Source: UBA1361 sp035647455 (GTDB lineage Bacteria > Bacillota_I > Bacilli_A > RFN20 > CAG-826). From it: 64,000 nt of DNA. The DNA lies in assembly GCA_035647455.1 (NCBI GenBank), contig DASRNI010000028.1:124001-188000 (forward strand), given 5' to 3'. The stretch's first letter is position 1, and each line of letters starts with the position of its first letter. A model generated the notes under the pieces. That model had not been told where the DNA came from, ran no database searches, and was given only the letters and a program-made list of their open reading frames with translations. Below are positions 1 to 9,105 of the stretch, piece by piece. A program made the position numbers and the translations under genes.

Positions 1-21
1 TTACTTAATTATATTAAGTAA
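1..21. repeat. Inverted repeat upstream of first gene
   Basis: Two 8-base arms (TTACTTAA and TTAAGTAA) flank a 5-base AT centre, just upstream of an extended -10 box. It could be an operator or the end of a hairpin whose other part lies before the window. No T-run follows, so it does not look like an intrinsic terminator. Function unknown. Confidence 0.35.
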
Positions 22-28
22 GATGTTG

Positions 29-37
29 TGCTATACT
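29..37 (+). promoter_or_regulatory. Extended -10 promoter, leaderless start
   Basis: TGC-TATACT is an extended -10 element. Only 7 bases separate it from the ATG at 45, so transcription should begin at or within a base of the start codon. No Shine-Dalgarno sequence is present. This matches five other genes in the window. Confidence 0.55.
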
Positions 38-44
38 TAAAGCC

Positions 45-1316
45 ATGGAACAAAAAGAAACAAAAACAACAACACAATTAAAAGTTGTTGATAAACAAAA
101 ACGCAACAATCGACATCTAATCAATATTGTTGTTATTTTAGTAATCACATTTGGTTATACGATTTATTCGTTGTGGGGAGATTTACCCCAAGTTATGGAA
201 ATTTTTACCCGTGAACAAGGTGCTGATTATCGGATACTAGCGATTATTGTTTTTCTTATTGCAATGCGCTTTTTTATTGATGGTGTAATTTTATTTTTCT
301 TCGCGCGTCTTTATACCCCGCATTACAAATTACATCGCGGAATTGCCAACGGACTTGTCGGTCGTTTTTATAGTGATATTACGCCGAGCTCAAGTGGTGG
401 ACAATTTTTTCAAGTTAAAACATTTTCAAAACAAGGAATTCCTGTTGCGATCAGTGCTTCAATTTTAGTTATGTATTTTATTCTCTACCAAAGTGTCTCT
501 CTATTAATGGGGACAGCCGCAATTTTTATTAATTTAGAACATTTTTCAACGATGCAACCAGTAATACTCTTCGGCCTTAATATTCCCGTATGGGTTTTCT
601 CGCTACTTGGATTTCTCGTTAATGCGGTCGCAATTATTGGGATATTTCTCATTGCTCACTCGATAAAAACACATAACTTCTTAATTAATAAAGGTGTTGC
701 AATAGGGGCAAAACTTCGTCTTGTTAAAGATGTTGAAAAATCGAAAGCTAAATTACATATTACTTTCGAAAACTTCCGGGTTGAACTACGGCGACTTTAC
801 GCAAACATTCCTGCAACAATACTTTTGGTAATTTTGTTTTTCGTGAAATTTACTGTCGACTTTTCATTTACTTACTTTATCGCCATTATGCTCGACCCGA
901 CATTAGTTGGTACATTAGACTATATTTCAACTGTCTCAAAGTCAAGTTTCTTGTTAATGATTACTAATATCGTGCCGATTCCTGGCGCGGCTGGTTTTGC
1001 CGAATACTTTTATGAATTAATGTTCCATGGTTCATTTTTAAATAAAGACTTACATTTCACAAAAGCAGTACAACTTGTGTGGCGTGCGACTTTATTTTAT
1101 ACCGGACTCATTGTTGGGGGCTTGGTCACCGCGTTTTATCGCTCAAGTATGGAAGAATTTGTCGATGAAGATGGCAACGTTAAAACATTCATTGATGTAC
1201 AAAGTGATACGTATGAAGAGCGGAAAGCAAGTAGTGATACAGCATTCCTAACGAGCCAACTTTCAATTAGCCAAATTGCGAAGAAACTTAATCCGAAAAA
1301 AGGCAAGGATAAATAG
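45..1316 (+). CDS. Flippase-like / lysylphosphatidylglycerol synthase TM-domain protein
   Basis: A polytopic membrane protein of 423 residues with about eight hydrophobic segments between residues 25 and 365, of the YbhN/UPF0104 family related to the membrane half of MprF. The family signature P-x-P-G-x-x-G-x-x-E is visible near residues 309-320 (VPIPGAAGFAEYF). Members are thought to move lipids or lipid-linked molecules across the membrane; no catalytic synthase domain is attached. The next gene, a GT4 glycosyltransferase, starts immediately after the stop codon, so the pair may make and flip a glycolipid (inference). The mRNA appears leaderless: a -10 box lies 7 bases before the ATG and there is no ribosome binding site. 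Confidence 0.8.
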   Translation: MEQKETKTTTQLKVVDKQKRNNRHLINIVVILVITFGYTIYSLWGDLPQVMEIFTREQGADYRILAIIVFLIAMRFFIDGVILFFFARLYTPHYKLHRGIANGLVGRFYSDITPSSSGGQFFQVKTFSKQGIPVAISASILVMYFILYQSVSLLMGTAAIFINLEHFSTMQPVILFGLNIPVWVFSLLGFLVNAVAIIGIFLIAHSIKTHNFLINKGVAIGAKLRLVKDVEKSKAKLHITFENFRVELRRLYANIPATILLVILFFVKFTVDFSFTYFIAIMLDPTLVGTLDYISTVSKSSFLLMITNIVPIPGAAGFAEYFYELMFHGSFLNKDLHFTKAVQLVWRATLFYTGLIVGGLVTAFYRSSMEEFVDEDGNVKTFIDVQSDTYEERKASSDTAFLTSQLSISQIAKKLNPKKGKDK

Positions 1317-2498
1317 GTGAATAAGAAACTTCGTATTGCGATTTTCAGCGATACGTTTGTTCCAGATATTAATGGTGTCGCTGTTTCGACGTTTAATTTG
1401 TGGACGAGCTTACGTGCTCGTGGACATTATGTCGTTGTTGTTACATCTAACCCTTATTCGCGTAAAGTCACACTTAAAGATGATGTATTACGAATACCGG
1501 GAATTGAAATGAAAAAACTTTTCGGATATCATTTTGCTCCCCCAAGCCGCCGTGCTTATAAAATCTTAAAAAAACTAAACATTGATGTTGTTCACGTGCA
1601 AAGTGAAGCGGGAATGGGGATGTTTGGTAAGTGGTTTGCACGATTACGACGCCTACCCTATGTGTATACTTACCACACAATGTACGAAGATTATACGCAT
1701 TATGTCACAAAGGGAAAGATGGATCCATTTGCGAAAAGTATTATTCGTCATTTTTCACGTTGGCAAGCAGAAAGCGCGAGTGAATTCATTTCACCAAGCG
1801 ATAAAACAAAGATTGCACTGCGTGAATACGGTGTTTATCGCTATGTCAATGTTATTCCAACAGGGATTGATTTTACAAAATTTGCAGCGACAAAAGAAAG
1901 CTTAGCTTTTGCAGAAGAATACAAAGCAAAACACGGATTAAATCAAACATTTAATTTAGTTTATGTTGGCCGTGTGGCAAAAGAAAAAAGTATTGATGTA
2001 CTGCTTGAAGGTTACGCAAAGTATGTTGAAAACACCCCAAATCACGCGACAAAGTTTGTTATTGTCGGTGGTGGACCAGCGATTCCTGAATTAGAAAAAC
2101 ATGCTCTAAAGCTTGGTATCAAAGAAATCGTCCATTTTGTCGGTCGTGTTGAGCCTGATGAAATTGGCGCGTATTACTATTTAGGTGATGTGTTTGTCAG
2201 TGCCTCACTTAGTGAAACACAAGGTTTAACATATATGGAAGCGATGGCGGCGGAGCGGATCTTACTTTGTCGTTTTGATGAAGGGCTTGTTAATGTAATT
2301 AAAGATGAAGAAACTGGTTTTTTCTTTAAAGACGAAAAAGACTTTGGGGAAAGGTTTACTTTAGTTCGTAGCTTAAGTAAAGCAGAAAAGCAAGATGTAA
2401 TTAACGCTGCAAGCGCAATTGTCGATTATTATAGTAACGAAAAATTTAGTGAACGAAGTGAAGAAGTTTATTACCGGGCAATCCGCAATAGTTGGTAA
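1317..2498 (+). CDS. GT4-family glycosyltransferase, probable diacylglycerol glucosyltransferase
   Basis: 393 residues with the two-Rossmann GT-B fold. The N-terminus FSDTFVPDINGVAVS (about residues 10-24) is typical of GT4 lipid glycosyltransferases, and the donor-binding E-x7-E motif is in SETQGLTYMEA near residues 297-308. The closest known roles are the mono- and diglucosyl-diacylglycerol synthases that make membrane glycolipids in Acholeplasma and Firmicutes; substrate here is inferred. It starts with GTG directly after the stop of the flippase-like gene, with AAGG upstream in that gene, so the two are cotranscribed. It is followed by recX 2 bases after its stop. Confidence 0.8.
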   Translation: MNKKLRIAIFSDTFVPDINGVAVSTFNLWTSLRARGHYVVVVTSNPYSRKVTLKDDVLRIPGIEMKKLFGYHFAPPSRRAYKILKKLNIDVVHVQSEAGMGMFGKWFARLRRLPYVYTYHTMYEDYTHYVTKGKMDPFAKSIIRHFSRWQAESASEFISPSDKTKIALREYGVYRYVNVIPTGIDFTKFAATKESLAFAEEYKAKHGLNQTFNLVYVGRVAKEKSIDVLLEGYAKYVENTPNHATKFVIVGGGPAIPELEKHALKLGIKEIVHFVGRVEPDEIGAYYYLGDVFVSASLSETQGLTYMEAMAAERILLCRFDEGLVNVIKDEETGFFFKDEKDFGERFTLVRSLSKAEKQDVINAASAIVDYYSNEKFSERSEEVYYRAIRNSW

Positions 2499-2500
2499 AA

Positions 2501-3283
2501 ATGATTATTGTAAATATTAAAGAACATAAAAAAACGATGAGCGTTACTTTTGATGATGGCCAAGTTTTAAAGTTACCACTTGTTGCGAAAGTTGACTTCC
2601 TGCTTTATGAAGGGAAAGAAATTACGCAAGAATTATTTGCTGAACTTGTTAAATTTAGTCGCCAACAAAAAGATTATCAGTATGCTTTAATGATTACTTC
2701 GCGCTTTGCCTATACAACGCATGAAATTAAAACAAAACTTGCGGCACGCGGCGCAAGTAGTGAAGATAGTGGCGAAATCATTGCTAAACTCGTTGAATTA
2801 AATTATTTAAATGACGAGCGTTATGCTGAAGAGCGTGTGAATTATTTAATTAATGTTAAAAAAGAAAGCCGGAAAAGTGTTATTCAAAAACTCAAACAAA
2901 AAGGTTTAAATGAAAAACTAATTTTTACGTATTTAAGTGATGATAGTGAAGAACAAGTAATTAATGAACTCGTGCTTAAAGTTATGAGAAGATACACAAA
3001 ACATTCAATTAGCTATGCAAAAGATAAGCTAATTACGTATTTATTACGTCGTGGTTTTAAGTATGGCGATATTAAAAATGTCGTTGGAACGCTTGATTTA
3101 AAAGCGTATGTTGACGAAGAAATCAATATCAAGCAAGATTTGGCAATAGTGCGTCAAAAAAAAGTTCGTGATATACAAGACAAGCGTGAGCTCAAAAAAA
3201 TATTGTATAATGAATTAATGAAATTAAAATATAGTTCATTTTTAATAAATAACGTATTGGAGGAATTAGACGATGAAAATTAA
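2501..3283 (+). CDS. recX: Regulatory protein RecX
   Basis: 260 residues. After a divergent N-terminal segment come the three-helix RecX repeats, e.g. YALMITSRFAYTTHEIKTKL near residues 60-80 and YLNDERYAEERVNYLI near 104-119. RecX binds RecA filaments and modulates recombination; recA itself lies at 29.0 kb. I chose the ATG at 2501, just after the glycosyltransferase stop; an in-frame TTG at 2492 is also possible. No strong ribosome binding site is visible, so translational coupling is likely. The 3' end overlaps yhaM by 11 bases. Confidence 0.88.
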   Translation: MIIVNIKEHKKTMSVTFDDGQVLKLPLVAKVDFLLYEGKEITQELFAELVKFSRQQKDYQYALMITSRFAYTTHEIKTKLAARGASSEDSGEIIAKLVELNYLNDERYAEERVNYLINVKKESRKSVIQKLKQKGLNEKLIFTYLSDDSEEQVINELVLKVMRRYTKHSISYAKDKLITYLLRRGFKYGDIKNVVGTLDLKAYVDEEINIKQDLAIVRQKKVRDIQDKRELKKILYNELMKLKYSSFLINNVLEELDDEN

Positions 3284-4229
3284 TGAATATAATGATGGTT
3301 TACGAATTATTGAAAAACTTTTAGTATCAAACATGACAAAAGGTGTGACAAATGCTGGGCAAGCGTATTTGTCCGTCACTTTACAAGATAATACGGGTCA
3401 AATTGAAGCGAAAGTTTGGGATGCTTCCGACCATGATGTAAATACGTTCCAAGAAGGTAATATCGTTGAAATTAACGCTGATGTTATTGAATATCGTAAT
3501 AAATTACAACTTAAAATAATTACCGCCCGTCAAGTTGATATTAGTAAAGTTTCCCTTAATGAATTTACATTATCGAGTCCAGTAAAACTTGATTTTATGA
3601 AAGAAGAACTGGAGCGGTTAATTGAAAGTTTAGAAAATAAAGATATTTATAAAATTGTTCGGACAATTATTGATCGCCATTATGATAGTATCTTAGTTTA
3701 TCCGGCCGCAGCTAAACTTCATCATGCTTATACGCATGGGCTCCTTGAACATACAATTACACTCGCGAATATTGCGGATAAAATTATCGCTTATTATTTA
3801 GAACTATATGATGGGAAATGGCTAATTAATCGTGACTTAGTTATTGGGGGTATTTTACTTCACGACGTTGGGAAAACAATTGAGTTGAGTGGCCCAGTCT
3901 TGACAAAGTACACCCTTGAAGGTAAGTTACTTGGTCATATCTCACTTTTACATGCTGAAGTCTTAAATACGGCAAAAGAGCTGAAAATTGACGGTGAAAT
4001 GCCAACATTACTCGCACATATTGTTTTAAGTCATCACGGTAAGCTTGAATTCGGCTCACCAGTTTTACCGCTGACAAAAGAAGCACTTCTTGTTAGTATG
4101 ATTGATGACTTAGATGCAAAAATGAAACTGATTGAAGAAGTGCTACTCGAAACCGATGAAGGAACATTTACCGATCGGATTTGGGCACTTAACCACAGCA
4201 GTTTTTATCGCTTGAAAGACGAAGAATAA
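3273..4229 (+). CDS. yhaM: 3'-5' exoribonuclease YhaM
   Basis: 318 residues with an N-terminal OB-fold nucleic-acid binding domain (roughly residues 15-90) and an HD hydrolase domain (about 145-300). Metal ligands are visible: HTHGLLEH-like H residues near 150, HDVGK near 197, and SHHG near 250. The family trims RNA and single-stranded DNA 3'->5' in the cytoplasm. A strong GGAGG lies before the ATG, inside the end of recX. It ends one base from the convergent hit gene with no terminator between them, so their transcripts probably overlap. Confidence 0.92.
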   Translation: MKINEYNDGLRIIEKLLVSNMTKGVTNAGQAYLSVTLQDNTGQIEAKVWDASDHDVNTFQEGNIVEINADVIEYRNKLQLKIITARQVDISKVSLNEFTLSSPVKLDFMKEELERLIESLENKDIYKIVRTIIDRHYDSILVYPAAAKLHHAYTHGLLEHTITLANIADKIIAYYLELYDGKWLINRDLVIGGILLHDVGKTIELSGPVLTKYTLEGKLLGHISLLHAEVLNTAKELKIDGEMPTLLAHIVLSHHGKLEFGSPVLPLTKEALLVSMIDDLDAKMKLIEEVLLETDEGTFTDRIWALNHSSFYRLKDEE

Positions 4230-4230
4230 A

Positions 4231-4644
4231 TTATAAACCTGATTTAATTTTACTAACTAAAATTGGTAAGTTTTTCGCGTTGTCAAGTTGTTCAACCATT
4301 TCAATCTTTAACCCGTCTTTTTTACCATAACGGGGAATAACATGAACATGATAATGGGCAACAGTTTGTCCAGCTTCCGGATAGCTATTAATGAGAACGT
4401 TAACACCACGGGCGTTAAGCTTTTTAATTTGTGCTTGTCCAATCCGCTGGGCCACGTCCATAACGTAATGCATTATTTTTTTCGGTGTACCTAAAAACGT
4501 GTCATGATGTTCTTTTGGCACGACTAACGTATGGCCTGGTGAAGTTTGGGCGATATCAAGAAAAGCAATTACGTGATGATCTTCATAAATAATTGAAGCA
4601 GGAAGTTCCCGGTTAATAATTTTACAAAAAATACATTCGTGCAT
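4231..4644 (-). CDS. hit: HIT family nucleotide hydrolase
   Basis: 137 residues. It carries CxFC near the N-terminus (zinc-type HIT proteins) and the histidine triad HYHVHVIP near residues 97-104, with the middle histidine as the nucleophile. Members hydrolyse nucleoside phosphoramidates and dinucleoside polyphosphates. An AAAGGGGTG ribosome binding site precedes the ATG and a TATAAT box lies at 4672-4677 on the minus strand. The yhaM-hit-prsA neighbourhood is the same as in Bacillus. Confidence 0.92.
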   Translation of the reverse strand: MHECIFCKIINRELPASIIYEDHHVIAFLDIAQTSPGHTLVVPKEHHDTFLGTPKKIMHYVMDVAQRIGQAQIKKLNARGVNVLINSYPEAGQTVAHYHVHVIPRYGKKDGLKIEMVEQLDNAKNLPILVSKIKSGL

Positions 4645-4716
4645 AATAACACCCCTTTCTTTGTTACTTATATTATAACTTAACTTCGAAAGAAGTTACT
4701 AGACTTATAAAAACTA

Positions 4717-4747
4717 ATAAAAAGACCGCAGCGGATTCGCCACGGTC
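4717..4747 (-). terminator. Intrinsic terminator of the prsA-like operon
   Basis: On the minus strand a 10-bp stem (GACCGTGGCG / CGCTGCGGTC, two G-U wobbles) with loop AATC is followed by TTTTTATT, 30 bases after the stop of the downstream lipoprotein gene. Confidence 0.85.
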
Positions 4748-4776
4748 AGTTTGTATAATTTGCTACTTAGAGTAGT

Positions 4777-6360
4777 TTATTCTTTGTCATCCCCAAAGAT
4801 GTTTGGGAATTGATCAGCAAAGAAGTCTTTAATCTCTTCATCGTGGAAGACGATTTCAAGATTTTCTAAGTGATGCGTGAAGGCGTTTGTTTTTGTCGCT
4901 TCAAGAGCGGCAATAAGGCGGGCAACTTCACTAATGATATTTTCATTAAGTTCATCTTCAGTTGCAAATTTGCCAGTTTTTAAATAATAACTCGCGTTGC
5001 CTTCAGTTAGTTTAGAAGTGTTAACAGCTTCTTCAATTTGCACAATGTAATATGTGTCATTTTCCGTAAAGAGGAAGTTGAAGTTATTACCTTGTTCGTA
5101 CATTTTTGGCGTTAAGTAATATGTGCCATGGATGTTACGGACAAATGTATTTGGGTTTTTTTCTTGGTCGTGATATTTACCAGCGTCAGCAAGGACACCT
5201 TTGTCATCTTCGACGAAATCAACACCGTTTGCTGTTCCGATATTAAAGACACGGTTACGTAATGCTTCAGGTAATGCGCTGAGACCACCATTTTTGATTG
5301 CCCAATCGCTTGTTACAAATGATTTTTTGCGGACTTCGTTAAGTTCGATTTCGAGCCCGATTTCTTTTTTGTATTTCCCGCCGCCGGTAAATTTGTCTTC
5401 AATTGCCCGGTCAGTTAAATCGGGGTTATCATCAATTTTGTTGTATTCTGTATCAACGTCACCGGTTAATGTGTGATCGTATTCACCAGCAACAATAACG
5501 TTTGCTTTATCAAGTAAGTCGGCTTCGTTACCGATGAAGTCAGCACTATGTCCGCGCCAAGCATTCGCGAGAATGTTTAAGTCAGGATTGCCATCAGCTT
5601 TCATAATGTTTTCTTCAATGAATGCTTCAAACAAGTCTTCAACTGCGTTTGGATGTTCTGAGCTTTTCTTAATCGCGATGTAATTTACTTTACGCGCGTA
5701 GTTACGACCTAAAATATGTGATTGCTCGTCAACAACGTATTTTTCAACGAGTTTTTCACGGTAGACGTCTTTTAAGAAACGGCTGACAACATAGTCACTA
5801 TAATAATCATAGTGGACGAGTCCGTGGATATAATCACCGTTACCATCAACATCAGCGTAGTTTTCTTTATTTACGCTTGGTAAGAACAAGCCGTCACTAA
5901 AGAAGAATGATTCATCTTTTGCTCGAACTTCACTAATTGTTAATGGCGTTTCGTCAACGACGATATATTTGTTTTGACCACCATAAACTTTATCAATGAC
6001 GAATTGACGTTCTTGGAAGTAGCTACGTTTTTGGTAAGTACCACCGCGAATTTCGTCATATAGTTTTTCTTTAAGTCGGTCATCAACAGCAATTTTGAAG
6101 TTACTGTCGGTATCGAGTTCGTCGTATTCGCCGAAGAGATCGACAGCGACTAAATGAAGAACATCATCAAGAATGTACTGTTTAAAGTTAGGACTATCAC
6201 GATATTCGTCATAAATCTTTTTAAATGAGTTATTTACTTCATGGCTTAACTCATCAACTAAATCTTTATCTAGGTTAGTAGGTTTAGCAATAATTTCATT
6301 ACAACTGGTGAGTAGTAATGCAACACCAACTAGGGCGAATAATTTTGATTTCTTTTTCAT
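4777..6360 (-). CDS. PrsA-like lipoprotein 2 (divergent foldase paralogue)
   Basis: 527 residues starting at MKKKSKLF, with signal peptide and lipobox LLTSC (Cys about residue 20), so it is anchored outside the membrane. The start is set by GGAGGT in the end of the preceding gene; a longer in-frame start would overlap that gene by some 165 bases and bury the signal peptide. Its overall plan follows the upstream PrsA-like protein, but the parvulin domain is hard to recognise: RKVNYIAIKK and GGLSALPEALRNRVFNI may be its degraded first and last parts with long insertions between. Acidic, lysine-rich. It is probably a chaperone-like partner or non-catalytic paralogue; function not proven. Confidence 0.65.
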   Translation of the reverse strand: MKKKSKLFALVGVALLLTSCNEIIAKPTNLDKDLVDELSHEVNNSFKKIYDEYRDSPNFKQYILDDVLHLVAVDLFGEYDELDTDSNFKIAVDDRLKEKLYDEIRGGTYQKRSYFQERQFVIDKVYGGQNKYIVVDETPLTISEVRAKDESFFFSDGLFLPSVNKENYADVDGNGDYIHGLVHYDYYSDYVVSRFLKDVYREKLVEKYVVDEQSHILGRNYARKVNYIAIKKSSEHPNAVEDLFEAFIEENIMKADGNPDLNILANAWRGHSADFIGNEADLLDKANVIVAGEYDHTLTGDVDTEYNKIDDNPDLTDRAIEDKFTGGGKYKKEIGLEIELNEVRKKSFVTSDWAIKNGGLSALPEALRNRVFNIGTANGVDFVEDDKGVLADAGKYHDQEKNPNTFVRNIHGTYYLTPKMYEQGNNFNFLFTENDTYYIVQIEEAVNTSKLTEGNASYYLKTGKFATEDELNENIISEVARLIAALEATKTNAFTHHLENLEIVFHDEEIKDFFADQFPNIFGDDKE

Positions 6361-6361
6361 A

Positions 6362-8104
6362 CTAATTACCTCCATTCCAATCTTCATAATCTTTACCATC
6401 TCCATCGATGAAGGCACTAATATATTGTTCATCAAGTAAACGAGTATCTCGTGTGTATTCTTGGACTTCGAGTTGTTCAACCCATTCGTTCCAAAGATTA
6501 AGATTTTCGCGCTCTTCGCGTTCTTCATCGCGGCCGCGTTGATTTTCTAAATATTCGTTAAGTTTAATTTCAAGTTCTGGGTCATGGAATTTAACATTGA
6601 GTAATTCTTTAAGTTTTTCAAACATTCGATCGCGAATATTTGGATCAAACGTTTTGACATCACTCTTAATTTTGTCCGCACGTGCCTTGTATAAGCTTGG
6701 GTCACCACGGAAGTAGTTAACAAATGTGTTTTTGTCTTTGCCGTTTTCATCTTTTGGATAATTTTTACTACCAGGCATTTCAACCGTGTAATATTCGTCG
6801 ATTGAAACTCCGTTAACGACATCAACAATTGCGCTGCGTTCGATAACGATGAAGTGAATTCCTTCGTAACTTCCGGAAGAACCAGCACGAACAACTAAGA
6901 TAACATTACCGTTTTCGTCAGTTAAGACAGTTTCATTAAGTTCAGGAACGAACTGGAAACCACGGTAACTTTCATAAGTTGCGTTAACGGCACCAAGACC
7001 GTCTTTCGTTGTAGGGTCAACATCGTTAGGAACGATAACGCTGACGTTATGCTTATTAAAGTATTTATTAAAGATAATGTTACGTGGATAATAAGCGGCG
7101 TCACCATCATTAAGTTCTTTACCATTTTTTGATTTTTCTTGTTCGCGGTGTTTATAAAGTTCTTTACTAGCACCATATGGAATGCGACCAAGACCTAAGT
7201 TTGTGAAGAAGTCGACTGCTTCGCTCGGCATATCGAGTTTATCAGCGTCGCGTTCGGCGTTTTCGTTATAAAGTTTTTCATAAACGTAAACACCAAGTTT
7301 GAATTCATTAACAAAACCAGTGTTTGTTGACATAATACCTAAGTCACCATAATTTTCTTTACTACCTTCGTCTTCACTGTGGCTTTTCGCGAGTGAACCA
7401 AAAGTCGCATTACTACGGCGATCGGCAAGTGCATCGATAACACTGCTGAGCTTAATTGCATCGTCACGTGAGATTTTAGAAGTAACATAGTCACTACCTT
7501 CTGCACCGACTTTTACGAGTAAATGACGAACGTGATATGGAAGGCGACGTTCAAGGTAGCCAACATAACCACTTTCATCACCAGACATTAACTCATCCCA
7601 GTTTTTTGTTTCGTCACCACTAAGTGAATGAATCCAAGTTCCTGGCGCACCATCATAAAATTGGTCTTTAAGTTCTGTTTCCATTAATTCGTAAGCAAAT
7701 TTCTCTTTTAACTCATCAACGTCTTCAACGTTATGGGTTTTAAGTAAGCTTTCTAATTCATCTTTGTAGCTTTTGCCAGTTTCAGCATTACTCTTTGCCT
7801 GGTCTTTAACATCTTTGACACGTAGTTCAGCACGGTCATAAATTTCTTTGCGTTTTTCTTTTTGATTGTCTTCGAAGAGTTCACGCACAACAACTTCGTA
7901 TACGGCATCATAATAAGCACGCAAGCCATCCGCTTCATTTAAGTACTCATCGAAGATTGAATCAATGAGCAGCGGGATTTCTTTGTCGTCTTTTGTTACC
8001 GTAACTATATTACCTTTGTCACTAAGAACGAGATCTTTCTGACACCCTGAAAGTGTAAGAGCGGCAAGTCCTAGCAACACGATAATTCGTTTTGGATTTT
8101 TCAT
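6362..8104 (-). CDS. prsA: PrsA-like foldase lipoprotein (parvulin-type)
   Basis: 580 residues, much longer than typical PrsA (about 290). Lipobox LTLSGC puts Cys near residue 21. An N-terminal SurA/PrsA-like helical region (30-150) precedes a parvulin prolyl isomerase domain beginning at YHVRHLLVKV (about 189), with FGSLAKSHSEDEGS and YGDLGIMS following; the domain's closing strand may be GIHFIVIERS near 425, implying a large insertion. It would assist folding of exported proteins at the outer face of the membrane. AGGAGG lies 12 bases before the ATG. The paralogue starts 1 base after its stop. Its place beside yhaM and hit supports orthology with Bacillus prsA. Confidence 0.8.
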   Translation of the reverse strand: MKNPKRIIVLLGLAALTLSGCQKDLVLSDKGNIVTVTKDDKEIPLLIDSIFDEYLNEADGLRAYYDAVYEVVVRELFEDNQKEKRKEIYDRAELRVKDVKDQAKSNAETGKSYKDELESLLKTHNVEDVDELKEKFAYELMETELKDQFYDGAPGTWIHSLSGDETKNWDELMSGDESGYVGYLERRLPYHVRHLLVKVGAEGSDYVTSKISRDDAIKLSSVIDALADRRSNATFGSLAKSHSEDEGSKENYGDLGIMSTNTGFVNEFKLGVYVYEKLYNENAERDADKLDMPSEAVDFFTNLGLGRIPYGASKELYKHREQEKSKNGKELNDGDAAYYPRNIIFNKYFNKHNVSVIVPNDVDPTTKDGLGAVNATYESYRGFQFVPELNETVLTDENGNVILVVRAGSSGSYEGIHFIVIERSAIVDVVNGVSIDEYYTVEMPGSKNYPKDENGKDKNTFVNYFRGDPSLYKARADKIKSDVKTFDPNIRDRMFEKLKELLNVKFHDPELEIKLNEYLENQRGRDEEREERENLNLWNEWVEQLEVQEYTRDTRLLDEQYISAFIDGDGKDYEDWNGGN

Positions 8105-8137
8105 CTCCTGCTATACCTCCTAATAATATGCTTTTAT

Positions 8138-8166
8138 ATTCTATACTTAAAGGTAGTGTATTTCAA
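8138..8166 (-). promoter_or_regulatory. Promoter of the prsA-like operon
   Basis: On the minus strand TTGAAA (8161-8166) is separated by 17 bases from TAGAAT (8138-8143), a good sigma-A type promoter about 30 bases before the ATG at 8104. Confidence 0.65.
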
Positions 8167-8195
8167 CAAAAATAAGTTAATAATCGCATCAGCCT

Positions 8196-8213
8196 TATTT
8201 TTATATAAAAATA
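8196..8213. repeat. 18-base perfect palindrome between prsA and sufC
   Basis: TATTTTTATATAAAAATA reads the same on both strands. It lies in the 185-base divergent gap, upstream of the SUF operon and of the prsA promoter. It could be an operator or a chance AT palindrome. No known consensus is matched. Confidence 0.35.
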
Positions 8214-8289
8214 GTGTTGTAAAAAGGTTTATTTTTTTGTCATTTTAAGGTATCTTATACGGTGAACTTTGTTTTAAGTTGGAGGGAGT

Positions 8290-9105
8290 ATGAATTTATT
8301 AGAAATACGTAATTTACACGCCGAAGTAGAAGGGATAAAAATTCTTCAAGGTGTTGATTTAAAAATCAAAAAAGGTGAAGTTGTTGCTTTACTTGGGCCG
8401 AATGGTCACGGGAAATCAACCTTACTTGCGGTAATAATGGGCAACCCCCGTTACAAAGTAACGGAAGGTGAAGTTTATTTTAAAGGTGAAGATGTTTTGG
8501 CAATGGAAGTTGATGAACGCGCCAAAGCGGGAATTTTCCTTGCGATGCAAAACCCAAGTGAAATTCCGGGCGTTTTGATGAGTGACTTCATTCGTGCGGC
8601 AGTTAACGCTACACGCGAAAAGCCGGTTCGCCCAATTGAACTATTTCGAATTATTGATGAAGCAAGTAAGGCAATGCAAATGCCGGTTGATTTACCAAGT
8701 CGTCATTTAAATGAAGGATTTAGTGGTGGTGAGAAAAAACGGAATGAAATTTTACAAATGAAAATACTTAAACCACAGTTTGCGATGCTTGACGAAATCG
8801 ATTCAGGTCTTGATGTTGATGGAATTAAGATCGTTAGCGAAGAGTTGAACCGGGAAAAAGATAGTGAACGGGCATTTTTAGTAATTAGTCATTACGCACG
8901 ACTTTACGATTTAATTAATCCAACACGCGCGCTTGTGATGATTAACGGTAAAATTGTGCTTGATGGTGGGATGGAGTTAGTGCAACGAATTGACCAAGAA
9001 GGTTATGAGTGGATTCAACTTGAACATGGTATTAGTATTGAACGTGTTGGCCAAAAAACAATTATGATTGAAGACTGTGCAATTAAGGAAGCGACGAAAA
9101 AATGA
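8290..9105 (+). CDS. sufC: Fe-S cluster assembly ATPase SufC
   Basis: 271 residues, ABC-type ATPase. Walker A is GPNGHGKST near residues 36-44, the signature is FSGGEKKR near 147-154, and Walker B is FAMLDEIDSGLD near 163-174, the SufC-specific variant. SufC powers the SufBCD scaffold that builds iron-sulfur clusters in the cytoplasm. The start has a strong GGAGGGAG. It is the first gene of sufCDSUB; its TGA stop overlaps the sufD start. Confidence 0.96.
   Translation: MNLLEIRNLHAEVEGIKILQGVDLKIKKGEVVALLGPNGHGKSTLLAVIMGNPRYKVTEGEVYFKGEDVLAMEVDERAKAGIFLAMQNPSEIPGVLMSDFIRAAVNATREKPVRPIELFRIIDEASKAMQMPVDLPSRHLNEGFSGGEKKRNEILQMKILKPQFAMLDEIDSGLDVDGIKIVSEELNREKDSERAFLVISHYARLYDLINPTRALVMINGKIVLDGGMELVQRIDQEGYEWIQLEHGISIERVGQKTIMIEDCAIKEATKK

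Noticed and set aside
6361..6528. Longer N-terminus for the second PrsA-like protein
   Set aside because: It would overlap the upstream gene by over 160 bases and put a hydrophilic stretch before a perfect lipoprotein signal peptide that has its own GGAGGT.
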